64,000 nt of DNA. It comes from an uncultured Christensenella sp. (GTDB lineage Bacteria > Bacillota > Clostridia > Christensenellales > UBA1242). Shown piece by piece: positions 42,141 to 50,404 of this stretch. The translations under genes and the position numbers were made by a program. The DNA is taken from assembly GCA_948466185.1 (NCBI GenBank), contig CAOJZM010000005.1, forward strand, positions 1-64,000. Direction: 5' to 3'. The notes under the pieces were generated by a model. The model was not told the DNA's origin and did no database searches. It saw nothing but the letters and a program-made list of their open reading frames with translations. Within the stretch, counting starts at the first letter, position 1. Each line of letters begins with the position of its first letter.

Positions 42141-44000
42141 ATGGAAGAATTTGACGCGATTGTAATCGGGGCGGGACATGCGGGCTGTGAGTCCGCCCTC
42201 GCACTTGCAAGAACTGGCAACAGAACATTGCTTTTAACACTGAGTTTGGATGCGGTGGCTTTTTTGGCATGCAATCCATCTATTGGAGGCACTGCAAAAG
42301 GACAACTTGTGGCAGAGGTGGATGCTTTGGGCGGCGAAATGGGGGTGAATATTGATAAAACTTCTATTCAACTTCGAATGCTCAATCGCGGCAAAGGTCC
42401 AGCTGTACAAAGTTTAAGGGCGCAGGCAGACAAAATCGCCTATCATAACCAAATGAAAAAGACACTTGAAAATACTCCCAACCTATTTTTGAGGCAGGGT
42501 GAAGCAATTGACATTGTGGAGCAGGAAGAATACAAAATTGTTAAAAGTGCTGTCGGCGAGGAGTATAAAGCAAAGGTTCTTGTTTTCGCCACTGGTGTTT
42601 ATCTTAAAAGCAGAATTATTATCGGAGATTACACCAAAGATGTTGGGCCAAATGGATTTATGAATTCCAAGTTGCTTTCTGACAGTTTGGACAAACTTGG
42701 GATAAAACTTTTACGATTTAAAACAGGGACTCCTGCAAGAGTTAACGCTCGCAGTATAGATTTTTCAAAACTTGAAATTCAATATGGCGAGGACAATATA
42801 CAATCCTTTTCTTTTAAGACAAAAGAGAAGCCAACAAATAAAGCGGTTTGCTATTTGACGTACACCAACACAAACACTCATGAAATCATTAAGGCAAATC
42901 TCGACAAAGCACCAGTCTTTTCAGGACTTATAAAGGGAGTAGGTCCACGATACTGCCCTTCCATTGAAACGAAAATAGTTCGCTTTGCAGATAAAGAAAG
43001 GCATCAACTCTTTTTGGAGCCTGAATCACTGTCAACCAATGAAATATATATACAGGGTTTTTCAACCTCAATGCCGACAAGTGTTCAAAAGGAAATGATA
43101 CATTCTTTAAGTGGGCTTGAAAATGCGGAAATTATGAGGGATAGTTATGCTATCGAATATGATTGCATAGATCCCAAACAACTCCTTCCAACATTAGAGC
43201 TAAAAAATCATAAAGGATTGTTCTTTGCAGGCCAAATTAATGGAACAAGCGGATATGAAGAGGCGGCGGCACAAGGAATAATTGCGGGGATAAACGCAAA
43301 CTTATATTTGAAAAGTCAACCACAACTAATTTTAAAGCGTAGTGATGGATATATTGGTGTTTTAATAGACGACATTGTAACAAAAGGAACTCAAGAACCC
43401 TATCGAATGATGACAAGCCGTGCAGAATATAGGTTGTTTCTTCGACAAGATAATGCTGATTTAAGGCTGACAGAAATTGGCAGAGAGGTAGGTTTAGTGG
43501 ATGATGAAAGATACAATATATTTACCGAGAAAAAAACAAAACTTGATGAGTGCTTTAGACTGTTAAAAACAAAAGTCATTATAGATGAAAATATTAAAAA
43601 ACTTTTTGAAGAAAATCAGGAAAGTTTGCCAAAAGAAAATATGACTGTTCATGAAATGTTGAAGAGAAGCAATATTGATATATTTAAAATAAATGGTATT
43701 TTGCATATCTTCGATGAATTTACTTATGAAATTTTAAATGAAATAAACATTATGGTAAAGTATGAAGGTTATCTAAAACAACAAGATGAAGAAATTGCAA
43801 AATTCAAAAAGAACGAGAGCACCCTTATTCCAGAGGATTTTGATTATCTCAAATATCACGGATTAAGAAAAGAGGCCAGCGAAAAACTCAATGAAATTCG
43901 TCCCTTCAATCTTGGCCAAGCTTCCAGAATCTCAGGAGTCTCACCTGCCGACATCGCAGTCCTTTCGGTACTTATTAAAAAATTTAAAGAAAGCAAATAA
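42141..44000 (+). CDS. mnmG: tRNA uridine-5-carboxymethylaminomethyl modification enzyme MnmG
   Basis: FAD enzyme partner of MnmE. The dinucleotide fold VIGAGHAGCESALA (8-21), NPSIGGTAKGQLVAEVDALG (45-64), the GxTPARV-type RFKTGTPARV, the conserved NGTSGYEEAAAQG (about 371-383) and the C-terminal ASRISGVSPADIAVL are all present; 619 residues is normal. The start MEEFDAIVIG has no ribosome binding site. Confidence 0.97.
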   Translation: MEEFDAIVIGAGHAGCESALALARTGNRTLLLTLSLDAVAFLACNPSIGGTAKGQLVAEVDALGGEMGVNIDKTSIQLRMLNRGKGPAVQSLRAQADKIAYHNQMKKTLENTPNLFLRQGEAIDIVEQEEYKIVKSAVGEEYKAKVLVFATGVYLKSRIIIGDYTKDVGPNGFMNSKLLSDSLDKLGIKLLRFKTGTPARVNARSIDFSKLEIQYGEDNIQSFSFKTKEKPTNKAVCYLTYTNTNTHEIIKANLDKAPVFSGLIKGVGPRYCPSIETKIVRFADKERHQLFLEPESLSTNEIYIQGFSTSMPTSVQKEMIHSLSGLENAEIMRDSYAIEYDCIDPKQLLPTLELKNHKGLFFAGQINGTSGYEEAAAQGIIAGINANLYLKSQPQLILKRSDGYIGVLIDDIVTKGTQEPYRMMTSRAEYRLFLRQDNADLRLTEIGREVGLVDDERYNIFTEKKTKLDECFRLLKTKVIIDENIKKLFEENQESLPKENMTVHEMLKRSNIDIFKINGILHIFDEFTYEILNEINIMVKYEGYLKQQDEEIAKFKKNESTLIPEDFDYLKYHGLRKEASEKLNEIRPFNLGQASRISGVSPADIAVLSVLIKKFKESK

Positions 44001-44173
44001 AGGCTATATAATTCAGCCTTTATTTTTTTGTTATTTTTTTTATCCCCGGGTTTTCTTAAAGCAGCCTCCCTTGAAATATGAACTTCTCCAGCATCAATCA
44101 TGCGAAGAACATGATTTATCCATTTTGACATCTCACCAACACCATTTTTGTTATTTGATTGTTTTTTATCCAT
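43856..44173 (-). CDS. 105-residue protein divergent from an XRE gene, overlaps mnmG 3' end
   Basis: ATG 44173 has the excellent site GGGGAGGGG and a TTGACA-18-TATAAT promoter (44245-44216). The first 55 residues look like a real protein (MSKWINHVLRMIDAGEVHIS, then REAALRKPGDKKNNKK). The frame then continues through the mnmG terminator and 145 bases antisense to mnmG, so the true gene may have been truncated and now ends in non-native sequence. The XRE protein across the operators is the likely regulator. Function unknown. Confidence 0.5.
   Translation of the reverse strand: MDKKQSNNKNGVGEMSKWINHVLRMIDAGEVHISREAALRKPGDKKNNKKIKAELYSLYLLSLNFLISTERTAMSAGETPEILEAWPRLKGRISLSFSLASFLNP
43999..44029 (+). 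terminator. mnmG terminator
   Basis: AAAGGCT...AGCCTTT followed by ATTTTTTT; the AAA starts in the mnmG stop codon. Confidence 0.8.
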
Positions 44174-44191
44174 TACTACCCCTCCCCGATA

Positions 44192-44206
44192 TATACAGCC
44201 TGTATA
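44192..44206. promoter_or_regulatory. Operator A of the 44-kb XRE switch
   Basis: TATACAG-C-CTGTATA, a perfect 7+7 palindrome just downstream of the minus-strand -10 box. Confidence 0.75.
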
Positions 44207-44215
44207 TTTATTGTT

Positions 44216-44245
44216 ATTATATAGTATAAATTGTACATATGTCAA
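44216..44245 (-). promoter_or_regulatory. Promoter of the 105-residue gene
   Basis: On the minus strand TTGACA (44245-44240), 18 bases, TATAAT (44221-44216). Confidence 0.8.
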
Positions 44246-44259
44246 GTTTTATATATACA
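44231..44259 (+). promoter_or_regulatory. Promoter of the XRE gene at 44.3 kb
   Basis: TTGTAC, 17 bases, TATACA; the -10 box is the left arm of operator B, so the repressor should block its own promoter. Confidence 0.6.
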
Positions 44260-44268
44260 ATTTGTATA
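44254..44268. promoter_or_regulatory. Operator B of the 44-kb XRE switch
   Basis: TATACAA-T-TTGTATA, same layout as operator A (consensus TATACA(A/G)-N-(T/C)TGTATA). Confidence 0.75.
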
Positions 44269-44338
44269 TATTTTTGTTTGTTGTGAGTGAAAATTAGGCA
44301 AAATGTTTACAAAATGTTATTTTTATATTGAGGGAAAA

Positions 44339-44659
44339 ATGAGATTAAAAGAATTTAGAAATAAAAAAGGGTTAACTCAAAGGGAAGTTGCAAAAAAACT
44401 AAATATTACTCCAGCAGGTTACAGTCATTATGAAATAGGAAGATCTCAGCCAGATATTGAGATGTTGAAAAAACTTGCTGATATTTTTCAAACAACGGTG
44501 GACAGTTTGTTAGATCGTCAAGTACCCTACCTTTTAGATAAAAGTTTGTTGTCGAAAGAACAAGTTGCAATTGTAGAACAAATACAAACATTATCAGACG
44601 AAGAATGCAGAAATGTTGACAGTTTTATTAAAGGCCTAAAAAAAAAGAGTGAGAAATGA
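44339..44659 (+). CDS. XRE-family regulator
   Basis: ATG 44339 follows GAGGG; an upstream in-frame ATG at 44303 has no site. 106 residues: helix-turn-helix (LKEFRNKKGLTQREVAKKLN, 3-22, then AGYSHYEIGRSQPDIEMLKK), followed by TTVDSLLDRQVPYLLDKSLL and a short helical tail. It is a paralogue of the mobile-element repressor at 3431. It shares a divergent operator region with the 105-residue gene and overlaps rsmG by 4 bases, so rsmG is probably co-transcribed. Confidence 0.9.
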   Translation: MRLKEFRNKKGLTQREVAKKLNITPAGYSHYEIGRSQPDIEMLKKLADIFQTTVDSLLDRQVPYLLDKSLLSKEQVAIVEQIQTLSDEECRNVDSFIKGLKKKSEK

Positions 44660-45357
44660 AAGAAAAATTAAAACAAATCTTTTCTGAATACGGATTTAAA
44701 TTAAATGAAAAACAACTGGACCAGTTTGAAAAGTATTATAAATATTTAATTGAAGAAAACATGAAATTTAATCTGACGGCTATAACTGAAGAGAATGACG
44801 TCATCATAAAACATTTTTTAGACAGTGTCCTTCCAATACAGGAAATCAAACCCAATTCAACATTAATTGATGTTGGTACAGGTGCGGGCTTTCCGGGTTT
44901 ACCAATCAAAATCATGAGGCCGGATATAAAGATGGTTTTGCTGGACAGTTTGCAAAAACGCATAAACTTTTTAAATGAAACAATAAAACTTCTTGGGCTC
45001 GACAAGATTGAAGCTGTGCATGCACGTGCTGAAGATTATGCAATAAAGAATCGAGAAAGTTTTGATTATGCCACCTCAAGAGCGGTGGCACAAACAAATA
45101 CACTGGTTGAATATATGCTCCCCTTTGTAAAAGTGGGTGGGAAAGCTGTTTTATATAAGTCCTCTAAAATAGAGGATGAGTTGAAGGCAGCACAAAACGC
45201 GATAACCACACTGGGAGGCAGCATGCCTATCGTTTTATCTTTTAAAATTAAAGAAAGCGAAATTGAAAGGAAAATTGTTATCATAAGAAAAGAAAAAAGA
45301 ACAAACGAAAAATATCCAAGAAATAAAAATTTGCCCAAAATCAAGCCAATAATGTGA
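44656..45357 (+). CDS. rsmG: 16S rRNA (guanine527-N7)-methyltransferase RsmG
   Basis: 233 residues with the SAM-binding IDVGTGAGFPGLPIKI (about 74-89), LLDSLQKRINFLNE and ATSRAVA (about 137-143), typical of RsmG/GidB. Its ATG overlaps the stop of the XRE gene (ATGA), which puts it under the control of that regulator or of readthrough from further upstream; mnmG-rsmG adjacency is otherwise conserved, so the XRE locus looks like an insertion. Confidence 0.96.
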   Translation: MKEKLKQIFSEYGFKLNEKQLDQFEKYYKYLIEENMKFNLTAITEENDVIIKHFLDSVLPIQEIKPNSTLIDVGTGAGFPGLPIKIMRPDIKMVLLDSLQKRINFLNETIKLLGLDKIEAVHARAEDYAIKNRESFDYATSRAVAQTNTLVEYMLPFVKVGGKAVLYKSSKIEDELKAAQNAITTLGGSMPIVLSFKIKESEIERKIVIIRKEKRTNEKYPRNKNLPKIKPIM

Positions 45358-45390
45358 AATATTGTCGATAAATTTCTTTATTATTTAATA

Positions 45391-45424
45391 AAAACGCAAA
45401 AATTCTTTATTTTTGCGTTTTTTT
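45391..45424 (+). terminator. rsmG terminator
   Basis: AAAACGCAAAAA-ttcttta-TTTTTGCGTTTT with T run. Confidence 0.88.
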
Positions 45425-45454
45425 ATGTTATTATTGTTGCATGAGAGGTAATAT

Positions 45455-46282
45455 ATGGGGAAAATAATTTCTTTTGCTAATCAAAAAGGCGGGGTTGGGA
45501 AAACTACAACTTGTATTAATTTATCCGCTTACGTTGCAGCAATGGGAAAAAGAGTTCTGGTTGTTGATCTTGACCCACAAGGGAATGCGACAAGCGGGCT
45601 GGGAATTGATAAAGAAAAAGACATGAAAACTGTCTATGATCTTATTTCTGGGGATTCAACCACCGAGGAAGTTATTAAACGTACAATGATTGAAGGCCTT
45701 GATGTGCTTCCTTCTACAGTTGACCTTGCTGGAGCTGAACTTGAAATGGTTGAAATGCCACAACGTGAAAAGATAATGAAAGGAATCCTTGAACCGCTAA
45801 AGAATAGTTATGATTTTATAATGATTGACTGCCCCCCATCTCTTGGACTTATAACTGTTAATGCACTTACGGCTTCGGATAGTGTGATTATTCCTATGCA
45901 ATGTGAATATTATCCACTGATGGGTATAACTCAGCTCATGAACACAATTCGACTTATCAAGTTTCATTTAAATCCGAATATTGATGTTGAAGGTGTGGTC
46001 ATGACAATGAAGGATAAGCGTTCAAACCTTACAAATCAGGTTGCCGATGAGATCTTGAAGTTCTTTGGCAAAAAAGTATTCTTTACATACATACCAAGAA
46101 ATATAAGACTTGCAGAAGCACCAAGCCATGGAGAACCAATTCTTATATATGAACCTTCCTCAAAAGGTGCAGAAGCGTATTTGAGTCTTGCCGAAGAGTT
46201 TTTGGATAGGAACAAAATAAAATATAATCCAATTACAAATGATACAAAATTAAAGTTAAGAGGGGTAAAGAATGATGAGTAA
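45455..46282 (+). CDS. parA: Chromosome-partitioning ATPase ParA/Soj
   Basis: 275 residues with the deviant Walker A KGGVGKTT (11-18), DLDPQGNATSGLG (about 40-52) and MIDCPPSLGLITVNAL (about 124-139). GAGAGG precedes the ATG. It overlaps parB by 11 bases and works with ParB-parS to segregate the origin region. Confidence 0.97.
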   Translation: MGKIISFANQKGGVGKTTTCINLSAYVAAMGKRVLVVDLDPQGNATSGLGIDKEKDMKTVYDLISGDSTTEEVIKRTMIEGLDVLPSTVDLAGAELEMVEMPQREKIMKGILEPLKNSYDFIMIDCPPSLGLITVNALTASDSVIIPMQCEYYPLMGITQLMNTIRLIKFHLNPNIDVEGVVMTMKDKRSNLTNQVADEILKFFGKKVFFTYIPRNIRLAEAPSHGEPILIYEPSSKGAEAYLSLAEEFLDRNKIKYNPITNDTKLKLRGVKNDE

Positions 46283-47243
46283 TAAAAAAGGACTAGGAAG
46301 AGGTCTAGAGTCGCTATTCGCCTTTTATGAGGATGAAGGTTCTGAAAACATAACAAGTAATAGCAATAATAGGCCGAATAGAAATGTTGGCGAAATAAAA
46401 GGCGTGACAGAAGTTGATATAAACAAGGTTGTGCCGAACCCAAATCAGCCAAGAAAGAATTTTGATGAGGAAGCTTTACAGGACTTATCAAAATCAATCA
46501 AGATTCATGGCGTTGTACAGCCCCTTGTTTTGAATAAATTGGATGACGACAAATATTTGATAATCGCTGGCGAACGTAGATGGAGAGCCTCTAAACTTGC
46601 TGGGCTAGCATCCGTTCCAGCTGTTATAAAAGAATACACCGAAAAACAAATAAAGGAAATTTCTTTAATTGAAAACTTGCAACGTGAAGATCTGAACCCT
46701 ATTGAAGCCGCAAGAGCAATCAAGCAACTTATGGAAGAATATAATCTTACACAGGAAACTGTTTCGGAAAGAATAGGTAAGAGCCGTTCAAATATCGCCA
46801 ACTCATTAAGATTATTAACCCTTTATCCAGAAGTTGTTGATATGATTGAAAATGGTAAGTTGTCCGCAGGTCATGCAAGAACGCTTGTTGTTGTTGAGGA
46901 CACAACTGAACAAATCAAATTGGCAAAGCAGGCATGCGACGGAAAAATGAGTGTGCGTGAATTAGAAAAGGCAGTAAAAAACTATTTAAACCGCGGAACA
47001 AGTGGTAAATCAGTAAAACCGCAAGAGCAATCGCTTGAACTAAAAGAATTAATTGTTGAAATGCAACGCGTTTTCGCAACTAAAGTCTCAGCAATAGGGA
47101 ATGATAATAAAGGGAGAATATATATAGACTATTACTCCAGAGATGATTTAGACAGGCTTTCCGATATGATAGAATTATTAAAGAAAAAAGAAACAACTCT
47201 TGCTGATTTAAAAAATTACAACAAAAGACATCCCAACGATTAA
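46272..47243 (+). CDS. parB: Chromosome-partitioning protein ParB/Spo0J
   Basis: 323 residues: GLGRGLESLF at the start (ParA-activating segment), the ParB nuclease-like/CTPase domain with VVPNPNQPRKNFDEEAL, the GERRWRASKLAGL box (about 97-109), the ENLQREDLNPIEAA motif and a helix-turn-helix (LTQETVSERIGKSRSNIANS). Two parS sites lie 79 and 117 bases after its stop. Confidence 0.97.
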   Translation: MMSNKKGLGRGLESLFAFYEDEGSENITSNSNNRPNRNVGEIKGVTEVDINKVVPNPNQPRKNFDEEALQDLSKSIKIHGVVQPLVLNKLDDDKYLIIAGERRWRASKLAGLASVPAVIKEYTEKQIKEISLIENLQREDLNPIEAARAIKQLMEEYNLTQETVSERIGKSRSNIANSLRLLTLYPEVVDMIENGKLSAGHARTLVVVEDTTEQIKLAKQACDGKMSVRELEKAVKNYLNRGTSGKSVKPQEQSLELKELIVEMQRVFATKVSAIGNDNKGRIYIDYYSRDDLDRLSDMIELLKKKETTLADLKNYNKRHPND

Positions 47244-47245
47244 GT

Positions 47246-47272
47246 AAAAGCAGGTTAACCCCTGCTTTTATA
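47246..47272 (+). terminator. parB terminator
   Basis: AAAAGCAGG-ttaacc-CCTGCTTTT. Confidence 0.82.
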
Positions 47273-47321
47273 TTATATAATGACAAAAATAAGCCTAGTG
47301 CAATAAAAAATGGTTTTAAAA

Positions 47322-47337
47322 TGTTTCACGTGAAACA
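47322..47337. other. parS: parS site 1
   Basis: TGTTTCACGTGAAACA, a perfect 16-base palindrome of the bacterial parS type, the loading site of ParB. Confidence 0.95.
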
Positions 47338-47359
47338 TTTTTTTGTTAATTTAGGGGAA

Positions 47360-47375
47360 TGTTTCACGTGAAACA
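47360..47375. other. parS: parS site 2
   Basis: A second identical TGTTTCACGTGAAACA, centred 38 bases from the first. Confidence 0.95.
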
Positions 47376-47422
47376 ATCTTTTTATAACCTAAAAATCTAA
47401 TTTAGAAAATCTTTAATTTTAT

Positions 47423-47450
47423 TTGTTATTACAATAAAATATGATATAAT
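47423..47450 (+). promoter_or_regulatory. Rubrerythrin promoter
   Basis: TTGTTA, 16 bases, TATAAT, ending 20 bases before the start codon. Confidence 0.65.
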
Positions 47451-47470
47451 TGGGACAGGAGGAAAAACAA

Positions 47471-48016
47471 ATGGATAAAAACGTGAAAGGAACAAAAACT
47501 GAGAAGAATCTTCAGGAGGCTTTCGCCGGGGAAAGTCAAGCGAGAAATAAATATACATATTTCGCTTCAAAGGCAAGAAAGGAGGGCTATGAAAAAATAG
47601 CAGCTGTTTTTGAAGAAACTGCCAATAATGAGAAAGAACATGCAAAGCTATGGTTCAAAGCTCTTAATGGTGGAGATGTGCCAACAACTGTTGAAAACTT
47701 AGTAGAGGCAGCGGCAGGAGAGAACTTTGAGTGGACAAATATGTATGAGAGAATGGCGAAGGAAGCCAAAGAAGAAGGGTTTGAAAAGATTGCTTATCAA
47801 TTTGCTGCTGTTGCTGCAATTGAAAAAAGACATCAGGAAAGATATGAAACTTTGCTTAAACTTTTGAAAGCCGGAAAGATATATAAGAAGACAGAGAAAA
47901 AAGTCTGGATATGCCGTAACTGCGGCCATATACATGTTGGAACAGAGGCGCCAAAGGTTTGCCCAGTATGTAACCATCCACAAGCATATTTTGAATTGTT
48001 TGTAGAAGAGTTCTAA
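47471..48016 (+). CDS. rbr: Rubrerythrin
   Basis: ATG 47471 follows AGGAGG. 181 residues: a four-helix diiron domain with [32 protein letters not shown] (ExxH) and [11 protein letters not shown], then a C-terminal rubredoxin-like knuckle [10 protein letters not shown]...[12 protein letters not shown] with two CxxC pairs for one iron. It reduces hydrogen peroxide in anaerobes. Single-gene transcript with its own promoter. Confidence 0.96.
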   Translation: MDKNVKGTKTEKNLQEAFAGESQARNKYTYFASKARKEGYEKIAAVFEETANNEKEHAKLWFKALNGGDVPTTVENLVEAAAGENFEWTNMYERMAKEAKEEGFEKIAYQFAAVAAIEKRHQERYETLLKLLKAGKIYKKTEKKVWICRNCGHIHVGTEAPKVCPVCNHPQAYFELFVEEF

Positions 48017-48254
48017 TTAAAGTTAATATAATCACAAAAGGAGGCTTTTTCAACAGTCTTCTTTTTTGTTCTTATTAAAAAGAATTTGTTCGAATTATAT
48101 CTAAATTTATACATAATAGTATAAACTCATCGCAAAACATCGAATTTTGTAAAAAAGTAAACAAATTAAAAAAATATCTTTAAAAAATGTTGAAAATTGC
48201 TTTACTTTTTAAAAACAATGAGTTAAAATATAAGTGTCAAAAAAGGAGGAATAT

Positions 48255-48686
48255 ATGACAAAAGAACAATTATATGTCGAACAAAGATGCACAAGGATGT
48301 TGTTGGAGATCGGAATACCCGCAAATTTGCAAGGATTTAAGTTTTTAAGAAGTGCCGTTATGTGTGTGGTCGAAAACCCAGACATAATCTCATCAGTAAC
48401 TAAGAAACTATATCCATGTATAGCAAATATGTATGAAGTGGCTCCTGCAGTTATAGAAAGAAGTATAAGACATTCTATAGACGTGGCATTTGCGAGAAGA
48501 GGAATCACAGGGCTAAATGATTTATTAGATTTGGATATATTTGATTTCAGATATAAACCATCTAATAGTGAGCTTATTGCACTTCTAGCCGAAAAAATTA
48601 TCGGTGAGTTAAAGGAAATGCTGTTGAATAATTCAGATAATGACGACAATAATCCTGATAATGATAATAAAAATCATAAAAAATAA
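48255..48686 (+). CDS. Stand-alone Spo0A C-terminal DNA-binding protein
   Basis: ATG 48255 follows AAGGAGG. 143 residues, of which 15-120 match the Spo0A effector domain throughout: GIPANLQGFKFLRSAVMCVV, KKLYPCIANMYEVAPAVIER with SIRHSIDVAFARRG, and KPTNSE-like KPSNSELIALLAEKI. No receiver domain precedes it, so phosphorylation cannot control it directly. The tail is Asn/Asp-rich (NNSDNDDNNPDNDNKNHKK). A TGTCGAA sequence like a Spo0A box lies in its first codons. It may regulate sporulation-type genes or modulate a full Spo0A. Confidence 0.9.
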   Translation: MTKEQLYVEQRCTRMLLEIGIPANLQGFKFLRSAVMCVVENPDIISSVTKKLYPCIANMYEVAPAVIERSIRHSIDVAFARRGITGLNDLLDLDIFDFRYKPSNSELIALLAEKIIGELKEMLLNNSDNDDNNPDNDNKNHKK

Positions 48687-48795
48687 TAAATTTTAGTTGA
48701 AAAAATTAAAACAGTGTAGTATAATAAGACTACATGTGTTTTGACATGAAAAATTAGATTAAGAAAACACAAGACAAAGTTAAGTGTTCTCTTAT

Positions 48796-48883
48796 GGAAG
48801 GATGGCTGAGCGGTCGAAAGCGGCGGTCTTGAAAACCGTTGACCTGAAAGGGTCCAGGGGTTCGAATCCCTTTCCTTCCGCCA
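48796..48883 (+). tRNA. tRNA-Ser (anticodon TGA)
   Basis: 88 bases, with class II long variable arm. Acceptor GGAAGGA/TCCTTCC, anticodon loop CTTGAAA (TGA at 48830-48832), variable arm GACCTGAAAGGGTC, T-loop TTCGAAT and encoded CCA. Confidence 0.97.
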
Positions 48884-48892
48884 CAGGTTAAT

Positions 48893-48927
48893 AATACGAA
48901 CCCTGATTTTACAGGTTCGTATTTTTT
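48893..48927 (+). terminator. tRNA-Ser terminator
   Basis: AATACGAACC-11 bases-GGTTCGTATT followed by TTTTT. Confidence 0.88.
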
Positions 48928-48991
48928 AATTGGAATTATTTTAAGGTTGTGATAGAATTAAGAAATATAAAAAGATTTAAACGGAGATATT

Positions 48992-49618
48992 ATGGATAGG
49001 AAAAAGATAATCAACAACTATAAACGTTCTGCTGTTTATAATACATATAATAATCGGGACCACCCATTTTGTTTTATAACAACCAAAATAGATATCACAA
49101 ATATAGTGAAATATTGTAAAAAGTATAAAAATTATTATGCAACTATCGGATGGACAATAATGATGGCGACAAATGATATTTTCGAAATGAGAGTAAAATA
49201 TGAGGGCGGGCAATTTTATGAGTACAATATTATGCACCCTGAATTTATGTTACCTTTTAAAAATGACGTGGCAGGATGTCTTGGTTGTGAAATGAAATAT
49301 GATTATAATGAGTTTATTCAGGAGTTTAATAAGCAAAAAAGAAACTTTGAAGAAACTCAAAAAAATATTTATTGCAAAGATAAAGGAGCAATTTGGATTA
49401 GTTGCGAGCCTTGGATGGAAATTTCCTCTATAATACCACCTTTTGATAAAACTATTGATTTTCAACGCTTTATATGGGATAAAATAAAAAAAGAAAAAGG
49501 ACGTTATTATGTTAATCTTTTGATAATGTTCCATCATGGCTATTTAGATGGACAGCAAGTGGGGCAATTCTTAGATAAGTTTAAATATTATGAAGGTAAG
49601 TTTAAAAATTTAATTTAA
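48992..49618 (+). CDS. Chloramphenicol-acetyltransferase-like O-acetyltransferase
   Basis: 208 residues, the CAT length. The catalytic motif HHGYLDG (181-187, family HHxxxDG) is intact, as is the N-terminal R-x(n)-DHPFCFITTKIDIT region. CAT enzymes form trimers and acetylate chloramphenicol; many relatives of this size in gut Bacillota have no known substrate, so resistance should not be assumed. GGAG precedes the ATG. It lies between tRNA-Ser and a degenerate tRNA-Ser 3' end, so it may have arrived on a small element. Confidence 0.85.
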   Translation: MDRKKIINNYKRSAVYNTYNNRDHPFCFITTKIDITNIVKYCKKYKNYYATIGWTIMMATNDIFEMRVKYEGGQFYEYNIMHPEFMLPFKNDVAGCLGCEMKYDYNEFIQEFNKQKRNFEETQKNIYCKDKGAIWISCEPWMEISSIIPPFDKTIDFQRFIWDKIKKEKGRYYVNLLIMFHHGYLDGQQVGQFLDKFKYYEGKFKNLI

Positions 49619-49628
49619 CGAAAGATTT

Positions 49629-49653
49629 GTTTAAATTCTCTCAATCTCCGCCA
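49629..49653 (+). repeat. Degenerate 3' end of a tRNA-Ser gene
   Basis: The end ATCTCCGCCA, preceded by TTTAAATTCTCTCA, resembles the T-loop and acceptor end of a tRNA-Ser, with changes in the T-arm. No 5' half is present. A terminator follows ten bases on, as after a real tRNA. Confidence 0.4.
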
Positions 49654-49662
49654 AAAGCGAAT

Positions 49663-49700
49663 AATACATACCCTAACGCACTGTTGGGGTGTGTATTTTT
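49663..49700 (+). terminator. Intrinsic terminator
   Basis: AATACATACCCTAAC-gcact-GTTGGGGTGTGTATT with G-T pairs, then TTT. Confidence 0.8.
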
Positions 49701-49713
49701 ATGTGAGAATGCT

Positions 49714-49743
49714 TTGGAATTTGTTGTTAATTTATGATACACT
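49714..49743 (+). promoter_or_regulatory. Promoter of the UDG-like gene, leaderless arrangement
   Basis: TTGGAA, 18 bases, TACACT, only six bases before the ATG at 49750; no ribosome binding site. Confidence 0.6.
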
Positions 49744-49749
49744 ACAAAT

Positions 49750-50328
49750 ATGAATGCAAGTGAAGAAATTAAGGTTTGTAAATTGTGTGGGGAGCTACCC
49801 AAATTAATTGAAGATAATATACAAATTGGAACAACTCCGTTTATTGTTATAGGAGAAAGTCCTGCAAAAGATGGTTGGATAGAGTCTAAGCGAGCATTTT
49901 ACAACACAAAAGGTCGTTTGCAGGCAAGTGGCAAAGTTTTAGAAAAACTGTTAAATAACATTGGATACTCAATTAAAGATATGTATTTTACAGAGTGTTG
50001 CAAGTGTATTATAGAAGACAGAAAACAACTTGCAAAGTGCTGTCAAAACTGTATGCCATTTTTGTTAGAACAGTTAAAATATATTCCATGCAATATTATA
50101 CTTACAATGGGCTTGCATCCAACGCAAGCACTGCTAAACAAAAAGATCAAAAAATTTGCAGATTATGTTGGCAAAGAGTTTGATTTCGTGATTGATAATA
50201 AAAAATACATATTATTGCCAATTTATCATACATCTCCACTCAACCCAAAAGGCTATAAACTAAATATTCCAATATTTGAAAAATTAAAACAAATTATTAG
50301 TAATTTAGATTCTGCAAAAAGATTATAG
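49750..50328 (+). CDS. Uracil-DNA glycosylase superfamily protein
   Basis: 192 residues. The first motif GESPAKDGW (about 35-43) corresponds to the GExPG catalytic loop of family 4/5 enzymes, and PIYHTSPLNPKGY (about 157-169) to the H-P-S/T-P loop. Cysteines CKLC near the N-terminus and CCKC...CCQNC (about 78-98) could hold the iron-sulfur cluster of family 4. Normally the enzyme removes uracil from DNA. The motifs are somewhat divergent, so substrate is uncertain. Confidence 0.75.
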   Translation: MNASEEIKVCKLCGELPKLIEDNIQIGTTPFIVIGESPAKDGWIESKRAFYNTKGRLQASGKVLEKLLNNIGYSIKDMYFTECCKCIIEDRKQLAKCCQNCMPFLLEQLKYIPCNIILTMGLHPTQALLNKKIKKFADYVGKEFDFVIDNKKYILLPIYHTSPLNPKGYKLNIPIFEKLKQIISNLDSAKRL

Positions 50329-50368
50329 CCTTTCGAAAAATACTGGCACCAAAGTATACGCTTTCTTG

Positions 50369-50397
50369 TTGTAAATATTTTATGGATATGATAAAAT
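50369..50397 (+). promoter_or_regulatory. Promoter of the GIY-YIG gene, leaderless arrangement
   Basis: TTGTAA, 17 bases, TAAAAT, seven bases before the ATG at 50405; no ribosome binding site. Confidence 0.6.
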
Positions 50398-50404
50398 ATA
50401 AATA

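Noticed and set aside
46036..46497. Antisense 153-codon frame across the parA-parB junction
   Set aside because: Shadow of two unambiguous genes; no ribosome binding site.
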